From Drouetiella hepatica Uher 2000/2452 (lineage in GTDB: Bacteria; Cyanobacteriota; Cyanobacteriia; Elainellales; Elainellaceae), in contig JAHHHD010000001.1 of NCBI GenBank assembly GCA_019359505.1, positions 372,001 through 436,000 on the forward strand: a DNA stretch of 64,000 nt. The letters are read 5' to 3'. The position numbers and the translations under genes were made by a program. The notes below the pieces were generated by a model, which worked only from the letters and a program-made list of their open reading frames with translations, had not been told where the DNA came from and did not search any database. Each line of letters starts with the position of its first letter. Positions within the stretch are counted from its first letter, which is position 1. Shown in pieces: positions 1-7,929 of this stretch.

Positions 1-711
1 CTTCACCTCCATGGCATTAGATTCGTTGGAAATGAGGAACTCTAGGTAGTCCTGCGATCGCGCTTCTGGGGTGCGCCGCCGGAACAGACGAAAGGCAGTC
101 TGGGAGAATCGAGTTTCGGCAACGAATGCTGGGATTGCCGCCACCATTAAAAGCAGCACAGCCCAACTTGAAAACCTTAACAGCAATGCACCATAGGCAA
201 TGATGGACAGCGTATCTTTGATTAGCCCAAATGTCCGAATCACCAGACCCAATGGACGGGTTGAGGCTTCCCGTCTGGCGCGACTCATCTTGTCGTAAAA
301 CTCCGAATCCTCAAAATGCGCCATATCCAGGGTCAGAGCCTTTTCGAGAATCAAGACATTCACCTTTTGCCCTAGCAAGACGCGCAGCAGTGACTGACAC
401 AGCGAAGTCATCTGCTGACTTCCTGAAAGCAGCGCCACGGCAATTGCCTCAATGCCCAGATATTCCAATACCCGCCAGCGATCGCTTTGGAGTCCCGACT
501 GAGTTGCCTGGATCACGCCATCTACAATGAGCTTGCCGAGATAGGCGATCGCGCCAGGTAAAAGCCCCGATAGCAGGGTCAGGAGAGCGAGTCCGAGCGT
601 GAGCAGACGATGAGTTGTCCAAACCAGCCGCACTGCACGGCCACAATATTGAAATAAAGATAGAGGACGAGAAAAAGTCTGTAGCAGGGATTTTGATGAA
701 GAAATGCGCAT
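1..711 (-). CDS. ABC transporter permease/ATPase, N-terminal part (truncated by window edge)
   Basis: The frame opens at ATG 711 and runs off the left edge with 237 codons visible and no stop. It contains hydrophobic membrane segments (one around residues 38-58, others near 95-102 and 160-180). It also has the intracellular loop typical of type-I ABC exporter membrane domains: FEDSEFYDKMSRARRE followed by RPL. The nucleotide-binding half, with Walker A and LSGGQ motifs, would lie outside the window, so this is presumably a half-transporter with fused ATPase (family knowledge). Substrate cannot be inferred. It is divergent from the small gene at 877, with about 165 bp between them for both promoters. 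Confidence 0.85.
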   Translation of the reverse strand, partial: MRISSSKSLLQTFSRPLSLFQYCGRAVRLVWTTHRLLTLGLALLTLLSGLLPGAIAYLGKLIVDGVIQATQSGLQSDRWRVLEYLGIEAIAVALLSGSQQMTSLCQSLLRVLLGQKVNVLILEKALTLDMAHFEDSEFYDKMSRARREASTRPLGLVIRTFGLIKDTLSIIAYGALLLRFSSWAVLLLMVAAIPAFVAETRFSQTAFRLFRRRTPEARSQDYLEFLISNESNAMEVK

Positions 712-876
712 ACTCCAACGATAGCGTTTTGAACCGGAAGGTCGGTTAGGGGATACGCAAGGGTTTGACCCATCAACAAAGCGCTCTGACACGCTGCAAT
801 TCGTAACGTTTTTTAGATTTTCTTAAACTATGTCTTTACAATTGAAGGGAATTCACTATCGGCTCTCAATTAATCT

Positions 877-1017
877 ATGGCAAGTTCAGACGATCGCAAA
901 AAGCGCATCATGGAGCATTTAGCTCGCAGCACCAACGACTTTTCTAAGCCCACCATCAAGATGACTGAAGAACGTAAGCAGCAAATTCAGGATCACGTCC
1001 GCCGAACTACGGGCTGA
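877..1017 (+). CDS. Small conserved-looking hypothetical protein (46 aa)
   Basis: ATG at 877 opens a 46-codon frame ending in TGA at 1015-1017, with a strong hairpin terminator 35 bp downstream. The product is highly charged and starts with a basic helix-like stretch (SSDDRKKRIMEHLARST), followed by a second charged segment (KMTEERKQQIQDHVRRTTG). There is no membrane segment or signal peptide. Its own terminator and upstream gap suggest an independent transcript. I do not recognise the family with certainty; small charged proteins of this style occur in cyanobacteria. No function is proposed. Confidence 0.6.
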   Translation: MASSDDRKKRIMEHLARSTNDFSKPTIKMTEERKQQIQDHVRRTTG

Positions 1018-1052
1018 TCAGCAGCATTCTGAAATGTCCATCTAAATTGAGG

Positions 1053-1120
1053 GTGAGGCAGTCATTTTGTAGAGGTATTGAAACGTGCCGCTTCTACGAA
1101 ATGATTGCCTCACTTTTTTT
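1053..1120 (+). terminator. Rho-independent terminator after the 46-aa gene
   Basis: GTGAGGCAGTCATTTTGTAG at 1053-1072 pairs with CTACGAAATGATTGCCTCAC ending at 1113. A run of T follows to 1120. The arms are about 20 nt with two mismatches or G-T pairs. Confidence 0.85.
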
Positions 1121-1310
1121 CATCACGAACCTTTTTCGAGAATTCCAGTCAATTAGATCTATATTGGTCTGTTGATGCTCATTCACAGCCGAAGAGTAGT
1201 CGAAGGCGATCGGAAATTCTTAAAATTAAAATTGCTTTCAAGATTTAATTAATTCAGCTTTCTGATTAACAAAATTTGGTGTCTGGGCTTGGCGGCTGTA
1301 GGACTGTGTG

Positions 1311-1355
1311 ACTAGAGGCTGTGCAACTAGAGGCTGTGTAACTAGAGGCTGTGCG
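1311..1355. repeat. 15-bp tandem repeat, three copies
   Basis: The unit ACTAGAGGCTGTGYR is repeated three times head to tail, 56 bp upstream of the exbB-like gene. Nothing else gene-like is visible between the terminator at 1120 and the GTG start at 1411. Confidence 0.8.
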
Positions 1356-1410
1356 ATCGAAGCATGACGCGTGGACAGAGGTAAGACATTGATGGAGGTA
1401 AGACAAAGCG

Positions 1411-2094
1411 GTGAATATTTCTGACCTGTTTGCTAGGGGCGGCGTCGCCATGTGGCCCATGCTGCTCCTTTCGTTTCTGGCGCTCAGTACCATTATTGAG
1501 CGAGCTTGGTTTTGGTCAAAAATTCTCACCCACGATCGGGAAATTTCGGGTCGGGTGCTAGAGGCGGCGCGGCGCGATTGGGATGCCTCCACCGAAATTG
1601 CCCGAAAATCCAGCAATCAACCGATCGGGCGCTTTCTCTATTCAGCGCTAGAGCTAGAAAACCCTGATCCAGAGGTTTTTCAACTTGCTCTAGAAGCCTC
1701 AGCCGATGAAGAGCTTGCGGCTATGCGGCGGGGCGAAAAGATTCTAGAAGCGACGATCGCCATTGCGCCGCTGCTGGGGCTATTAGGAACTGTATTAGGA
1801 CTCATTGGCTCTCTCAGCTCAATTCGGCTGGGAGATGTGAATACAGACTCTACTACGGGTGCAACACTGGGAATTGCTGAAGCGCTGATCAGCACAGCCG
1901 CTGGTCTGATTGTTGCCATCACGGCGCTGGTATTTTATCGGCTCTACCAAAGCTTTGTGGGTGGGCAGGCAAAGATCTTTCGTCAGTCGGGCAATGAGCT
2001 AGAGTTGCTGTATCGCAAAGGACGCATGTGGCAGCGCGATCGCCAACTTGCCCCTGGCACCCTGTCTCCGTCTGTCCCAGAGGAAACTTCATGA
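1411..2094 (+). CDS. MotA/TolQ/ExbB proton channel family protein
   Basis: A 227-residue inner-membrane protein of the ExbB/TolQ/MotA family, the stator that couples proton flow to movement of an ExbD/TolR partner. It has one N-terminal membrane helix (about 12-32), a cytoplasmic loop, then two closely spaced helices (about 110-130 and 150-172). The loop between them has the conserved glycine-rich LLGLLGTVLGLIGSL and the TTGATLGIAEALISTAAGL signatures. The start is GTG 1411, with GGAGG about 12 nt upstream; an ATG at 1392 is out of frame. The stop overlaps the next gene by ATGA, indicating translational coupling. No TonB or TolA is adjacent, so the energised receptor is unknown. Confidence 0.93.
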   Translation: MNISDLFARGGVAMWPMLLLSFLALSTIIERAWFWSKILTHDREISGRVLEAARRDWDASTEIARKSSNQPIGRFLYSALELENPDPEVFQLALEASADEELAAMRRGEKILEATIAIAPLLGLLGTVLGLIGSLSSIRLGDVNTDSTTGATLGIAEALISTAAGLIVAITALVFYRLYQSFVGGQAKIFRQSGNELELLYRKGRMWQRDRQLAPGTLSPSVPEETS

Positions 2095-2738
2095 AAATCC
2101 CTAGTGATTCCCACGAGCCTGAAGTCCGGATCGAGATTGTCCCACTCATTGACGTGATCTTCTGCATTCTGACGTTTTTCATTCTTGCCGCCGTTACCCT
2201 AACTCGGCAAAACGCCATCAATGTTGATCTCCCTAGAGCAGCAACGGGCACGACCCAAATGCGCAAGCTGCTCATCGTCACCGTTGATCCGATCGGGCAA
2301 ACCTACGTCGAGAAGCAGCCCGTCTCCAGAGAACAGCTTTATCAAACCTTGCTCAACTTCCGCACAACCAGTCCTGAAGGCACAATGGTGCTGTACGCCT
2401 CACGGGCAGCCAGCTACAACGATGTCGTGCAGGTTCTCGACCTACTGCAATCGGTGGGAGGCGATCGCGTGGCGCTAGCGACTTTACCTGGCTCTACTTC
2501 AGCAGAATTGACTTTACCGAGCACAGGTTCAAGTCCTCTGCCGAACTTAAACAATCTGCCGGGTTCAAATAGCCTGCCCGACTCCAGCGGCTCATCTACT
2601 CCTCAAGGTTCGCCCGCACCGCTACCCGCATCCAGCGCTCCTTACAACTTGAATCCGTCAGGTTTAGCGCCAAGTCAGTCCACTACAGGCGCTTCGACAG
2701 ATGCAAATAAAGCTCGCTCAATTCCTAGTAAGCCCTAA
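2091..2738 (+). CDS. ExbD/TolR family biopolymer transport protein
   Basis: A 215-residue partner of the upstream ExbB-like protein. It has a short cytoplasmic N-terminus, then one membrane helix starting IVPLIDVIFCILTFFILAA. This includes the aspartate (LID) that carries protons in ExbD/TolR proteins. The periplasmic domain extends to about residue 135, then an unusual Pro/Ser/Asn-rich tail of about 75 residues follows. ATG 2091 is chosen because it overlaps the upstream stop (ATGA). An earlier in-frame start would place a non-homologous stretch inside the exbB-like gene. ExbD proteins usually end near 140 residues, so the tail is extra. Confidence 0.93.
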   Translation: MKIPSDSHEPEVRIEIVPLIDVIFCILTFFILAAVTLTRQNAINVDLPRAATGTTQMRKLLIVTVDPIGQTYVEKQPVSREQLYQTLLNFRTTSPEGTMVLYASRAASYNDVVQVLDLLQSVGGDRVALATLPGSTSAELTLPSTGSSPLPNLNNLPGSNSLPDSSGSSTPQGSPAPLPASSAPYNLNPSGLAPSQSTTGASTDANKARSIPSKP

Positions 2739-2789
2739 TTCACAGGGTCTTAGATTCATTCAGATTAGTCACTTAATTTTGACTAGATG

Positions 2790-2884
2790 TATAGCGATCG
2801 CCAGTTTGCTTAGAAAATTTAGGGTGGAGCGCTTAACGCTCCACCCTAAATTTTCCCGTCCCAACCGCCTTGGCGATTGCCATA
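2790..2884 (+). repeat. Type A hairpin element, copy A1
   Basis: A 95-bp element bounded by TATAGC and GCCATA, carrying the family landmarks CGCCAGTTTGCTTAGAA on the left and CCAACCGCCTTGGCGATTGC on the right. The central hairpin has stem TTTAGGGTGGAGCG and its complement. It lies 51 bp after the exbD-like stop. Copies A2-A7 are listed separately. Confidence 0.9.
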
Positions 2885-3007
2885 CTTCAGTAAAATCACT
2901 GCCTTATGTAAAACTTACATGAATTTAATATAAACATTGCATGGTCTGAAAAGTTTTGTTTCACCACGATACAGGCTATTTTGCGTAATTAGGGCACACT
3001 ATGTCTG

Positions 3008-3199
3008 ATGTATACCCTCAAGCGCGTGATGGACAGCCAAGCACAGGTTAGCAAGCAGCCGAGATTTATTCTCCAAGCATTCACTGGCAACGATTTTGAC
3101 TTTGACCTGTGGGCACTCGCCGTCCGGCAACAAATGATGGCTACCCTTAAAAAAAGAGAGGGAAGCCGCAGTAATTGGGGACGCATTCAGCAGCACTGA
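3008..3199 (+). CDS. Small hypothetical protein (63 aa)
   Basis: An open frame of 63 codons, with alternative start ATG 3029 giving MDSQAQVSKQPRF. The middle is acidic/aromatic (FTGNDFDFDLWALAVRQQM) followed by a basic tail. It has no membrane segment. No clear ribosome-binding site precedes either ATG. The composition looks protein-like and a hairpin terminator lies downstream at 3334-3371. I do not recognise a characterised family; the gene call rests on amino-acid character and context only. Confidence 0.5.
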   Translation: MYTLKRVMDSQAQVSKQPRFILQAFTGNDFDFDLWALAVRQQMMATLKKREGSRSNWGRIQQH

Positions 3200-3230
3200 C
3201 TGTAGCAATTTCCAATTGCATAGACCATAG

Positions 3231-3274
3231 TTATTTTTTGAGAGGCAACGCTCCGCGCGGCTTCCAAAAAATAA
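3231..3274. repeat. Imperfect hairpin with GC-rich tip (type C-like)
   Basis: TTATTTTTTG at 3231 pairs with CAAAAAATAA ending at 3274. Between them lies a GC-rich centre containing CGCTCCGCGCGG. It resembles the hairpins at 10393-10491 and 48608-48699, including a CCTAAC motif just after the stem. Confidence 0.6.
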
Positions 3275-3333
3275 CCTATCCCTAACTAATGCAAAGCCTG
3301 TAACCAGAAATTTAGGTCAGAACTATTTCAATC

Positions 3334-3371
3334 AAGCTGAGGGAACAAAGTGTCGAACCCTCAGCTTTTTT
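3334..3371 (+). terminator. Rho-independent terminator
   Basis: AAGCTGAGGG at 3334 pairs with CCCTCAGCTT, followed by six T. It would end the transcript of the 63-aa gene. From here to the dxs start (about 290 bp) no gene is visible; the stretch should contain the dxs promoter, but I cannot assign -35/-10 boxes with confidence. Confidence 0.8.
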
Positions 3372-3665
3372 GTGCCAATTTTGTGCCAATCTTTTGTGCT
3401 AAACAGCTTACTAGCTACGGTTCGTAACATGCTTTTAACACATAGATACCTATTTTAACGAAGCGATGCGACAGATAATTACTGCAAATAATTGCTGGAA
3501 ACGCTTGCACCGGGGAGATCTTACCGTCTAAGATTACAAATCTAAAATCTAAAACGTCAGGGCACCCAGAAGCCGCGTTAATCTTTCCCTCGAATTGAAT
3601 TAGAGTGAGAAAATAGTAAATAGCTTAGAAAAACTCAAGTAAAACTCAAGAGGTATCTGCTCTGT

Positions 3666-5567
3666 ATGCATCTGAGCGAATTAACCCACCCCAATCAATT
3701 GCACGGCCTTTCAATCCAGCAGCTCAAACAAATTGCGCTCCAAATTCGAGAAAAGCATTTGGAAACCGTTGCAGCCTATGGTGGACATTTGGGGCCTGGT
3801 TTGGGAGTAGTAGAACTCACCCTAGGGTTATATCAAACATTAGATCTCGATCGCGACAAGGTAACGTGGGATGTGGGGCATCAGGCTTATCCTCACAAGC
3901 TGATTACTGGACGTTACAACAGCTTTCATACGCTTCGCCAAAAAGGCGGTGTGGCGGGATATCTCAAACGCTGCGAGAGTCCGTTTGATCACTTTGGTGC
4001 AGGTCACGCCTCGACTAGCATTTCATCGGCTCTGGGCATGGCGATCGCTCGTGACCTGAATGGCGACAAATTCAAGGTTGCTGCTGTCATTGGCGATGGG
4101 GCACTCACAGGCGGCATGGCACTGGAAGCCATCAATCACGCCGGACATCTGCCCAAGACAAACTTGGTGGTGGTGCTAAACGACAACGAAATGTCCATCT
4201 CGCCGAACGTAGGCGCAATTCCGCGTTACCTCAACAAAATGCGCCTCAGCCCGCCTGTGCAGTTTCTCACAGACAATCTGGAGGAGCAGCTGAAAAACCT
4301 GCCATTTGTCGGCGGCACCTTGCCGCCTGAGCTAACTCGGATCAAAGAAGGGATGAAGCGTCTAGCCGTTCCCAAAGTTGGAGCCGTGTTTGAAGAATTG
4401 GGCTTTACTTACATGGGCCCGATCGACGGTCACAATTTGGAGGAACTGATTGCTACCTTCCAGCTTGCTCATCAACAGCAAGGCCCCGTATTAGTGCATG
4501 TCGTTACCGTGAAAGGGAAGGGCTATGCGATCGCCGAGCAGGATCAAGTCGGCTATCACGCTCAGTCGCCGTTTAATTTGACAACAGGCAAAGCTGCGCC
4601 CTCTAACAAGCCCAAGCCCCCCAGTTACTCCAAGGTTTTTGCCCATACCCTTACCAAGTTGGCAGAAAATAATCCCAAGATTATTGGGATTACAGCAGCC
4701 ATGGCAACAGGCACCGGGTTAGACAAGCTTCAGCAAAAGCTGCCCAAGCAATATATTGATGTGGGTATTGCGGAGCAACATGCTGTCACTCTGGCCGCAG
4801 GTTTGGCTTGCGAAGGAATGCGTCCGGTCGCCGCAATTTATTCCACGTTCCTGCAACGCGCCTTTGATCAGATTGTTCATGATGTCTGTATTCAAAATCT
4901 GCCTGTTTTCTTCTGCCTCGATCGTGCGGGTATTGTTGGCTCAGATGGCCCTACCCATCAAGGCATGTATGACATTGCCTATCTCCGCTGCATTCCCAAT
5001 CTCGTGCTGATGGCTCCCAAAGACGAAGCCGAGCTACAGCAAATGATTGTCACAGGTGTAGAGCATACTGAAGGCCCGATCGCCATGCGCTATCCTCGCG
5101 GCAATGGCTATGGCGTGCCTCTGATGGAAGAAGGTTGGGAACCGCTTCCCATTGGCAAAGGGGAAATTCTTCGGAATGGTGACGATTTGCTGATGCTGGG
5201 CTATGGCTCAATGGTCTATCCTGCGCTGCAAACCGCTGAGATGTTAAGCGAACACGGCATAGAAGCGACTGTGATCAACGCCCGCTTTGCCAAACCGCTA
5301 GACACAGATCTGATTATTCCATTGGCGAAAAAAGTGAAGCGGGTGATTACGTTAGAAGAAGGCTGCCTGATGGGCGGCTTTGGTTCAGCGATCGCCGAAT
5401 CCCTCCTTGACCATGAGGTAATGGTGCCACTGACCCGTATTGGTGTCCCTGACAAGCTAGTTGATCACGCCTTGCCCGAAGAATCCTGGGCAGACTTAGG
5501 TCTTACTCCGCCCCAGATGGTCGATCGCATTCTCAAGCTATTTACCCTACAGCCGTTAGAGGTATAG
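3666..5567 (+). CDS. dxs: 1-deoxy-D-xylulose-5-phosphate synthase
   Basis: A 633-residue thiamine-diphosphate enzyme that condenses pyruvate and glyceraldehyde-3-phosphate to DXP. This is the first step of the MEP isoprenoid pathway that feeds carotenoids, phytol and quinones. The ThDP/Mg motif GDGALTGG starts at residue 143, with the [10 protein letters not shown] segment following. [11 protein letters not shown] (about 69-79) and GAGHAST lie in the active site. Glu370 in [10 protein letters not shown] is the family's catalytic glutamate. The C-terminal transketolase domains are complete, so length is normal. The ATG has AAGAGGT upstream. The downstream product chain is represented in this window by crtE at 39358. 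Confidence 0.98.
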   Translation: MHLSELTHPNQLHGLSIQQLKQIALQIREKHLETVAAYGGHLGPGLGVVELTLGLYQTLDLDRDKVTWDVGHQAYPHKLITGRYNSFHTLRQKGGVAGYLKRCESPFDHFGAGHASTSISSALGMAIARDLNGDKFKVAAVIGDGALTGGMALEAINHAGHLPKTNLVVVLNDNEMSISPNVGAIPRYLNKMRLSPPVQFLTDNLEEQLKNLPFVGGTLPPELTRIKEGMKRLAVPKVGAVFEELGFTYMGPIDGHNLEELIATFQLAHQQQGPVLVHVVTVKGKGYAIAEQDQVGYHAQSPFNLTTGKAAPSNKPKPPSYSKVFAHTLTKLAENNPKIIGITAAMATGTGLDKLQQKLPKQYIDVGIAEQHAVTLAAGLACEGMRPVAAIYSTFLQRAFDQIVHDVCIQNLPVFFCLDRAGIVGSDGPTHQGMYDIAYLRCIPNLVLMAPKDEAELQQMIVTGVEHTEGPIAMRYPRGNGYGVPLMEEGWEPLPIGKGEILRNGDDLLMLGYGSMVYPALQTAEMLSEHGIEATVINARFAKPLDTDLIIPLAKKVKRVITLEEGCLMGGFGSAIAESLLDHEVMVPLTRIGVPDKLVDHALPEESWADLGLTPPQMVDRILKLFTLQPLEV

Positions 5568-5591
5568 CTGCATTTACAGCAGGTAGGACGG

Positions 5592-5621
5592 GGACATTTT
5601 TGAGCACGCTCAAAAATGTCC
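5592..5621. repeat. Hairpin after dxs
   Basis: GGACATTTTTGAG and its exact complement flank a CACG loop. There is no T-run afterwards, so it may be an RNA-processing or repeat hairpin rather than a terminator. The GGACATTTT arm resembles the type A element stem. Confidence 0.7.
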
Positions 5622-5662
5622 TAGCTTGATGATTATGGCTACAGAGCTGCTGCTCTCCATAC

Positions 5663-5702
5663 AAAAAATCCCCCAGCTCTTCATCTGTAAAGCTGGGGGA
5701 TT
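5663..5702 (-). terminator. Terminator of the porin gene at 5748
   Basis: AATCCCCCAGCT and AGCTGGGGGATT form a perfect stem. On the minus strand a run of T (complement of 5663-5668) follows. It lies 46 bp beyond the porin stop codon and separates it from the convergent dxs. Confidence 0.85.
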
Positions 5703-5747
5703 AATTATGTTGCTAAATGAACTTTATTAAGTTCATTTAGTCAAACC

Positions 5748-7562
5748 CTAGAACCTGAAGTTGGTTCTGATCGCTCCCACAAAACTACTGTCGTTGTCGG
5801 AGCTATTGCTTGGAGAATCCAGATAAATCAAGCTGGGCGTGATAGCAATATTGTCGTTGACGTTGAAGGTGTAGAACACTTCAGCAACAAAATTGTTTCT
5901 CTGATTAATACGGCTGTTGACCACAGAATCAGTCGGAACTCCTGCTGCGTAAGGCGCAATTCCTGCCAGGATACCCAAGATGTTGCCTTCTCCACCCAAG
6001 TCTCTGAAAGCCAGAGTTCCCTGGAAGCTCCAAACATTGTAGTCGCCCTCACCAATCCGACGAATTGGAATGTAGGTACCGCCACCTCCAATCTCAATTG
6101 CTCCGAACTTGAAGTTAACTTGCCCCGCATAAACGTTAGCAACTTCAGGATTAGCTGCGTCGGCAGCATCTCTAAAACCGAAGAAACCACCGCGTCTGTA
6201 GGTGTTGCCGTAGGTCAGAGCTGCATCGAAGTTAGGACTCAAGAAGTTCAGCTGCGCAACGGCACTGTAGGTGCCATCGAACAAGCCATTCTTGGGCAGA
6301 GTGCTAGCAGAAGAGCTTCCCGAACCACCACCGGAGTAGCCAAGGTCTAGACCAAAATTGTCATTGAACTTGAAGAAAACCGTAGCTCCAGCGTTGCCGC
6401 CAAAGAAGTCGTACTGTGGGGGTCTACCAAATCTCAGCAAAGAACCTGATCCGCTGTCGCGGAATGGGCTGATTCCGGTGGAAACCAAATCAGTGTTTCC
6501 CAACGAGTTTGCCCAGATGCTTACCCGCGCTGGACCCACAGGAAATCTGTAGAACAAGTTGTCTATAGTGACATTGCTGCTGCCTGTTGCGGTTGGAGAG
6601 GTCGAACTCAAAGCCCATTGAGTCGATCGCGTGCCGCTGCCAAAAGCGCTGGGGTTGTTGAAATCAACAGCCTGTAGACGTGCTCTCAGCAAGTCATCGC
6701 CCGTAAAGCTAGTATCCAAGTTCAAGCGAACCCGGTAGCCAAGGTTGACCTGGTCATCCGGCGCATCGACAACACCGTTTTCAATGGGGATGCCAACTAC
6801 GAAGACGCTTTCGCCTCTAAGCTTGGTGGTGGTGGAGAACTGATTAGCTTCCAGTTCAGCCGTCCGAGCTTCTAAAGAATCAACGCGACCGCGTAAGGTT
6901 GCCAATTCAGCTGCAAACTCTTCTTGCAGGCGCTGTAGGGTTGCCAAGTCTTCTGCGGTTGCCAGGTCAGCAGTGCTGGAAGCAATCAATTCGCTGATGC
7001 GATCGAGACAAGCATTCATACCTGCCGCGAATTCATAGCGAGTCATCGCACGGCTACCCTTGTAGGTGCCATCGGGATAACCTGCAATACAGCCATAGCG
7101 CTCAACGAGAGACTGAAGCGCTTGAAACGCCCAATCTGTAGGCTGAACATCAGAAAGCTGAGAAATTGAGGTGACTTGAGCCTGAGTGTCGTCTACCCCT
7201 TCGCCGCTGTACTGAGCGACCTGTGTAAGAGATGAAGCGCCTGTAGCGGGAACCGCTTGAATAGGTGCAGTCTGAGCAATTTCTTCAGGAACCTGCTGCG
7301 AGGAAGGTTCAGCAGCGATCGAAGCAGGAACTGGCTGAGTAGCTTCAACTGGGCTGATTTCAGCATTAATTTGTAAAGGAGCCGCTGGAGCTAATTCGCT
7401 TGCAGTCAACAAGCTAGAGGAGACTGCAACTTCACTAAGCAACGCGTCAACATCAGACTTAGACTGCATCTCCGCAGCAGTTGCGGAAGACGAAACAATG
7501 AGAGCCGCACCCAGGAAAGCAGGTGCCGTTAAAAGAGACTTCCAAAGAAACTTGGATGACAT
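5748..7562 (-). CDS. SLH-domain OprB-type outer-membrane porin (iron uptake porin family), paralog 1
   Basis: A 604-residue secreted outer-membrane protein. Residues 1-30 form a signal peptide ending near SATAAEMQ. A low-complexity linker follows, then an SLH domain (about 133-190: SDVQPTDWAFQALQSLVER through TRYEFAAGMNACLDRI). Next comes a coiled coil (about 195-240) and a C-terminal beta-barrel ending in a terminal Phe (TNFRF), a typical outer-membrane insertion signal. Cyanobacterial SomA-type porins have this layout, and the SLH domain is thought to bind peptidoglycan-linked polymer (family knowledge). GAGGA precedes ATG 7562. The SLH/coiled-coil part is almost identical at DNA level to the next gene. 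Substrate, iron or other small solutes, is not provable here. Confidence 0.93.
   Translation of the reverse strand: MSSKFLWKSLLTAPAFLGAALIVSSSATAAEMQSKSDVDALLSEVAVSSSLLTASELAPAAPLQINAEISPVEATQPVPASIAAEPSSQQVPEEIAQTAPIQAVPATGASSLTQVAQYSGEGVDDTQAQVTSISQLSDVQPTDWAFQALQSLVERYGCIAGYPDGTYKGSRAMTRYEFAAGMNACLDRISELIASSTADLATAEDLATLQRLQEEFAAELATLRGRVDSLEARTAELEANQFSTTTKLRGESVFVVGIPIENGVVDAPDDQVNLGYRVRLNLDTSFTGDDLLRARLQAVDFNNPSAFGSGTRSTQWALSSTSPTATGSSNVTIDNLFYRFPVGPARVSIWANSLGNTDLVSTGISPFRDSGSGSLLRFGRPPQYDFFGGNAGATVFFKFNDNFGLDLGYSGGGSGSSSASTLPKNGLFDGTYSAVAQLNFLSPNFDAALTYGNTYRRGGFFGFRDAADAANPEVANVYAGQVNFKFGAIEIGGGGTYIPIRRIGEGDYNVWSFQGTLAFRDLGGEGNILGILAGIAPYAAGVPTDSVVNSRINQRNNFVAEVFYTFNVNDNIAITPSLIYLDSPSNSSDNDSSFVGAIRTNFRF
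6821..7180 (-). repeat. 360-bp block shared with 8955-9314
   Basis: By eye, this stretch matches 8955-9314 with only three mismatches. It encodes the same 120 residues covering the SLH domain and coiled coil, whereas the flanking coding sequence differs clearly between the two porins. Confidence 0.9.
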
Positions 7563-7841
7563 ACCTGAAATTCCTCACACTTAAAATCTACGATTTCTTA
7601 AACCACACAAGCGTAATTCTAAGCTGGGAGATCGCAAAAAGACAAGAAAGTAGCGAAAGATGCTGATTTTACTTAAGACTTTTAAGAATTCAATATTCTC
7701 TTGTTAATCTTCTTAACCATTCCTTGAAGAACTGCCACTATTGCTTAACCGGGAGATAAATTTTGTGCGCTAGAGCAGCCTCTCCACACAAAATTTATTC
7801 CTGGAACTTAGTAGCTCCAAATTGCCCCATGGGAACTTCTT
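7563..7841 (-). other. Upstream region of porin 1; no gene
   Basis: This AT-rich spacer should hold the porin promoter. A hairpin with arms ATAAATTTTGTG (7756-7767) and CACAAAATTTAT (7787-7798) is present. No coding sequence or clear regulator box is recognised. Confidence 0.6.
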
Positions 7842-7877
7842 AAAAAGAATGCTCAAGCTCCACAGGAGCTTGAGCAT
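7842..7877 (-). terminator. Terminator of porin 2
   Basis: ATGCTCAAGCTC / GAGCTTGAGCAT form a 12-bp stem around a CACAG loop. On the minus strand the sequence TCTTTTTA follows. It lies about 55 bp after the stop codon of the gene starting at 9687. Confidence 0.8.
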
Positions 7878-7929
7878 GAAAGTTATCAGATAAACAGGTT
7901 AAAGGGTACTTGAGCCTTTAACCACATCT

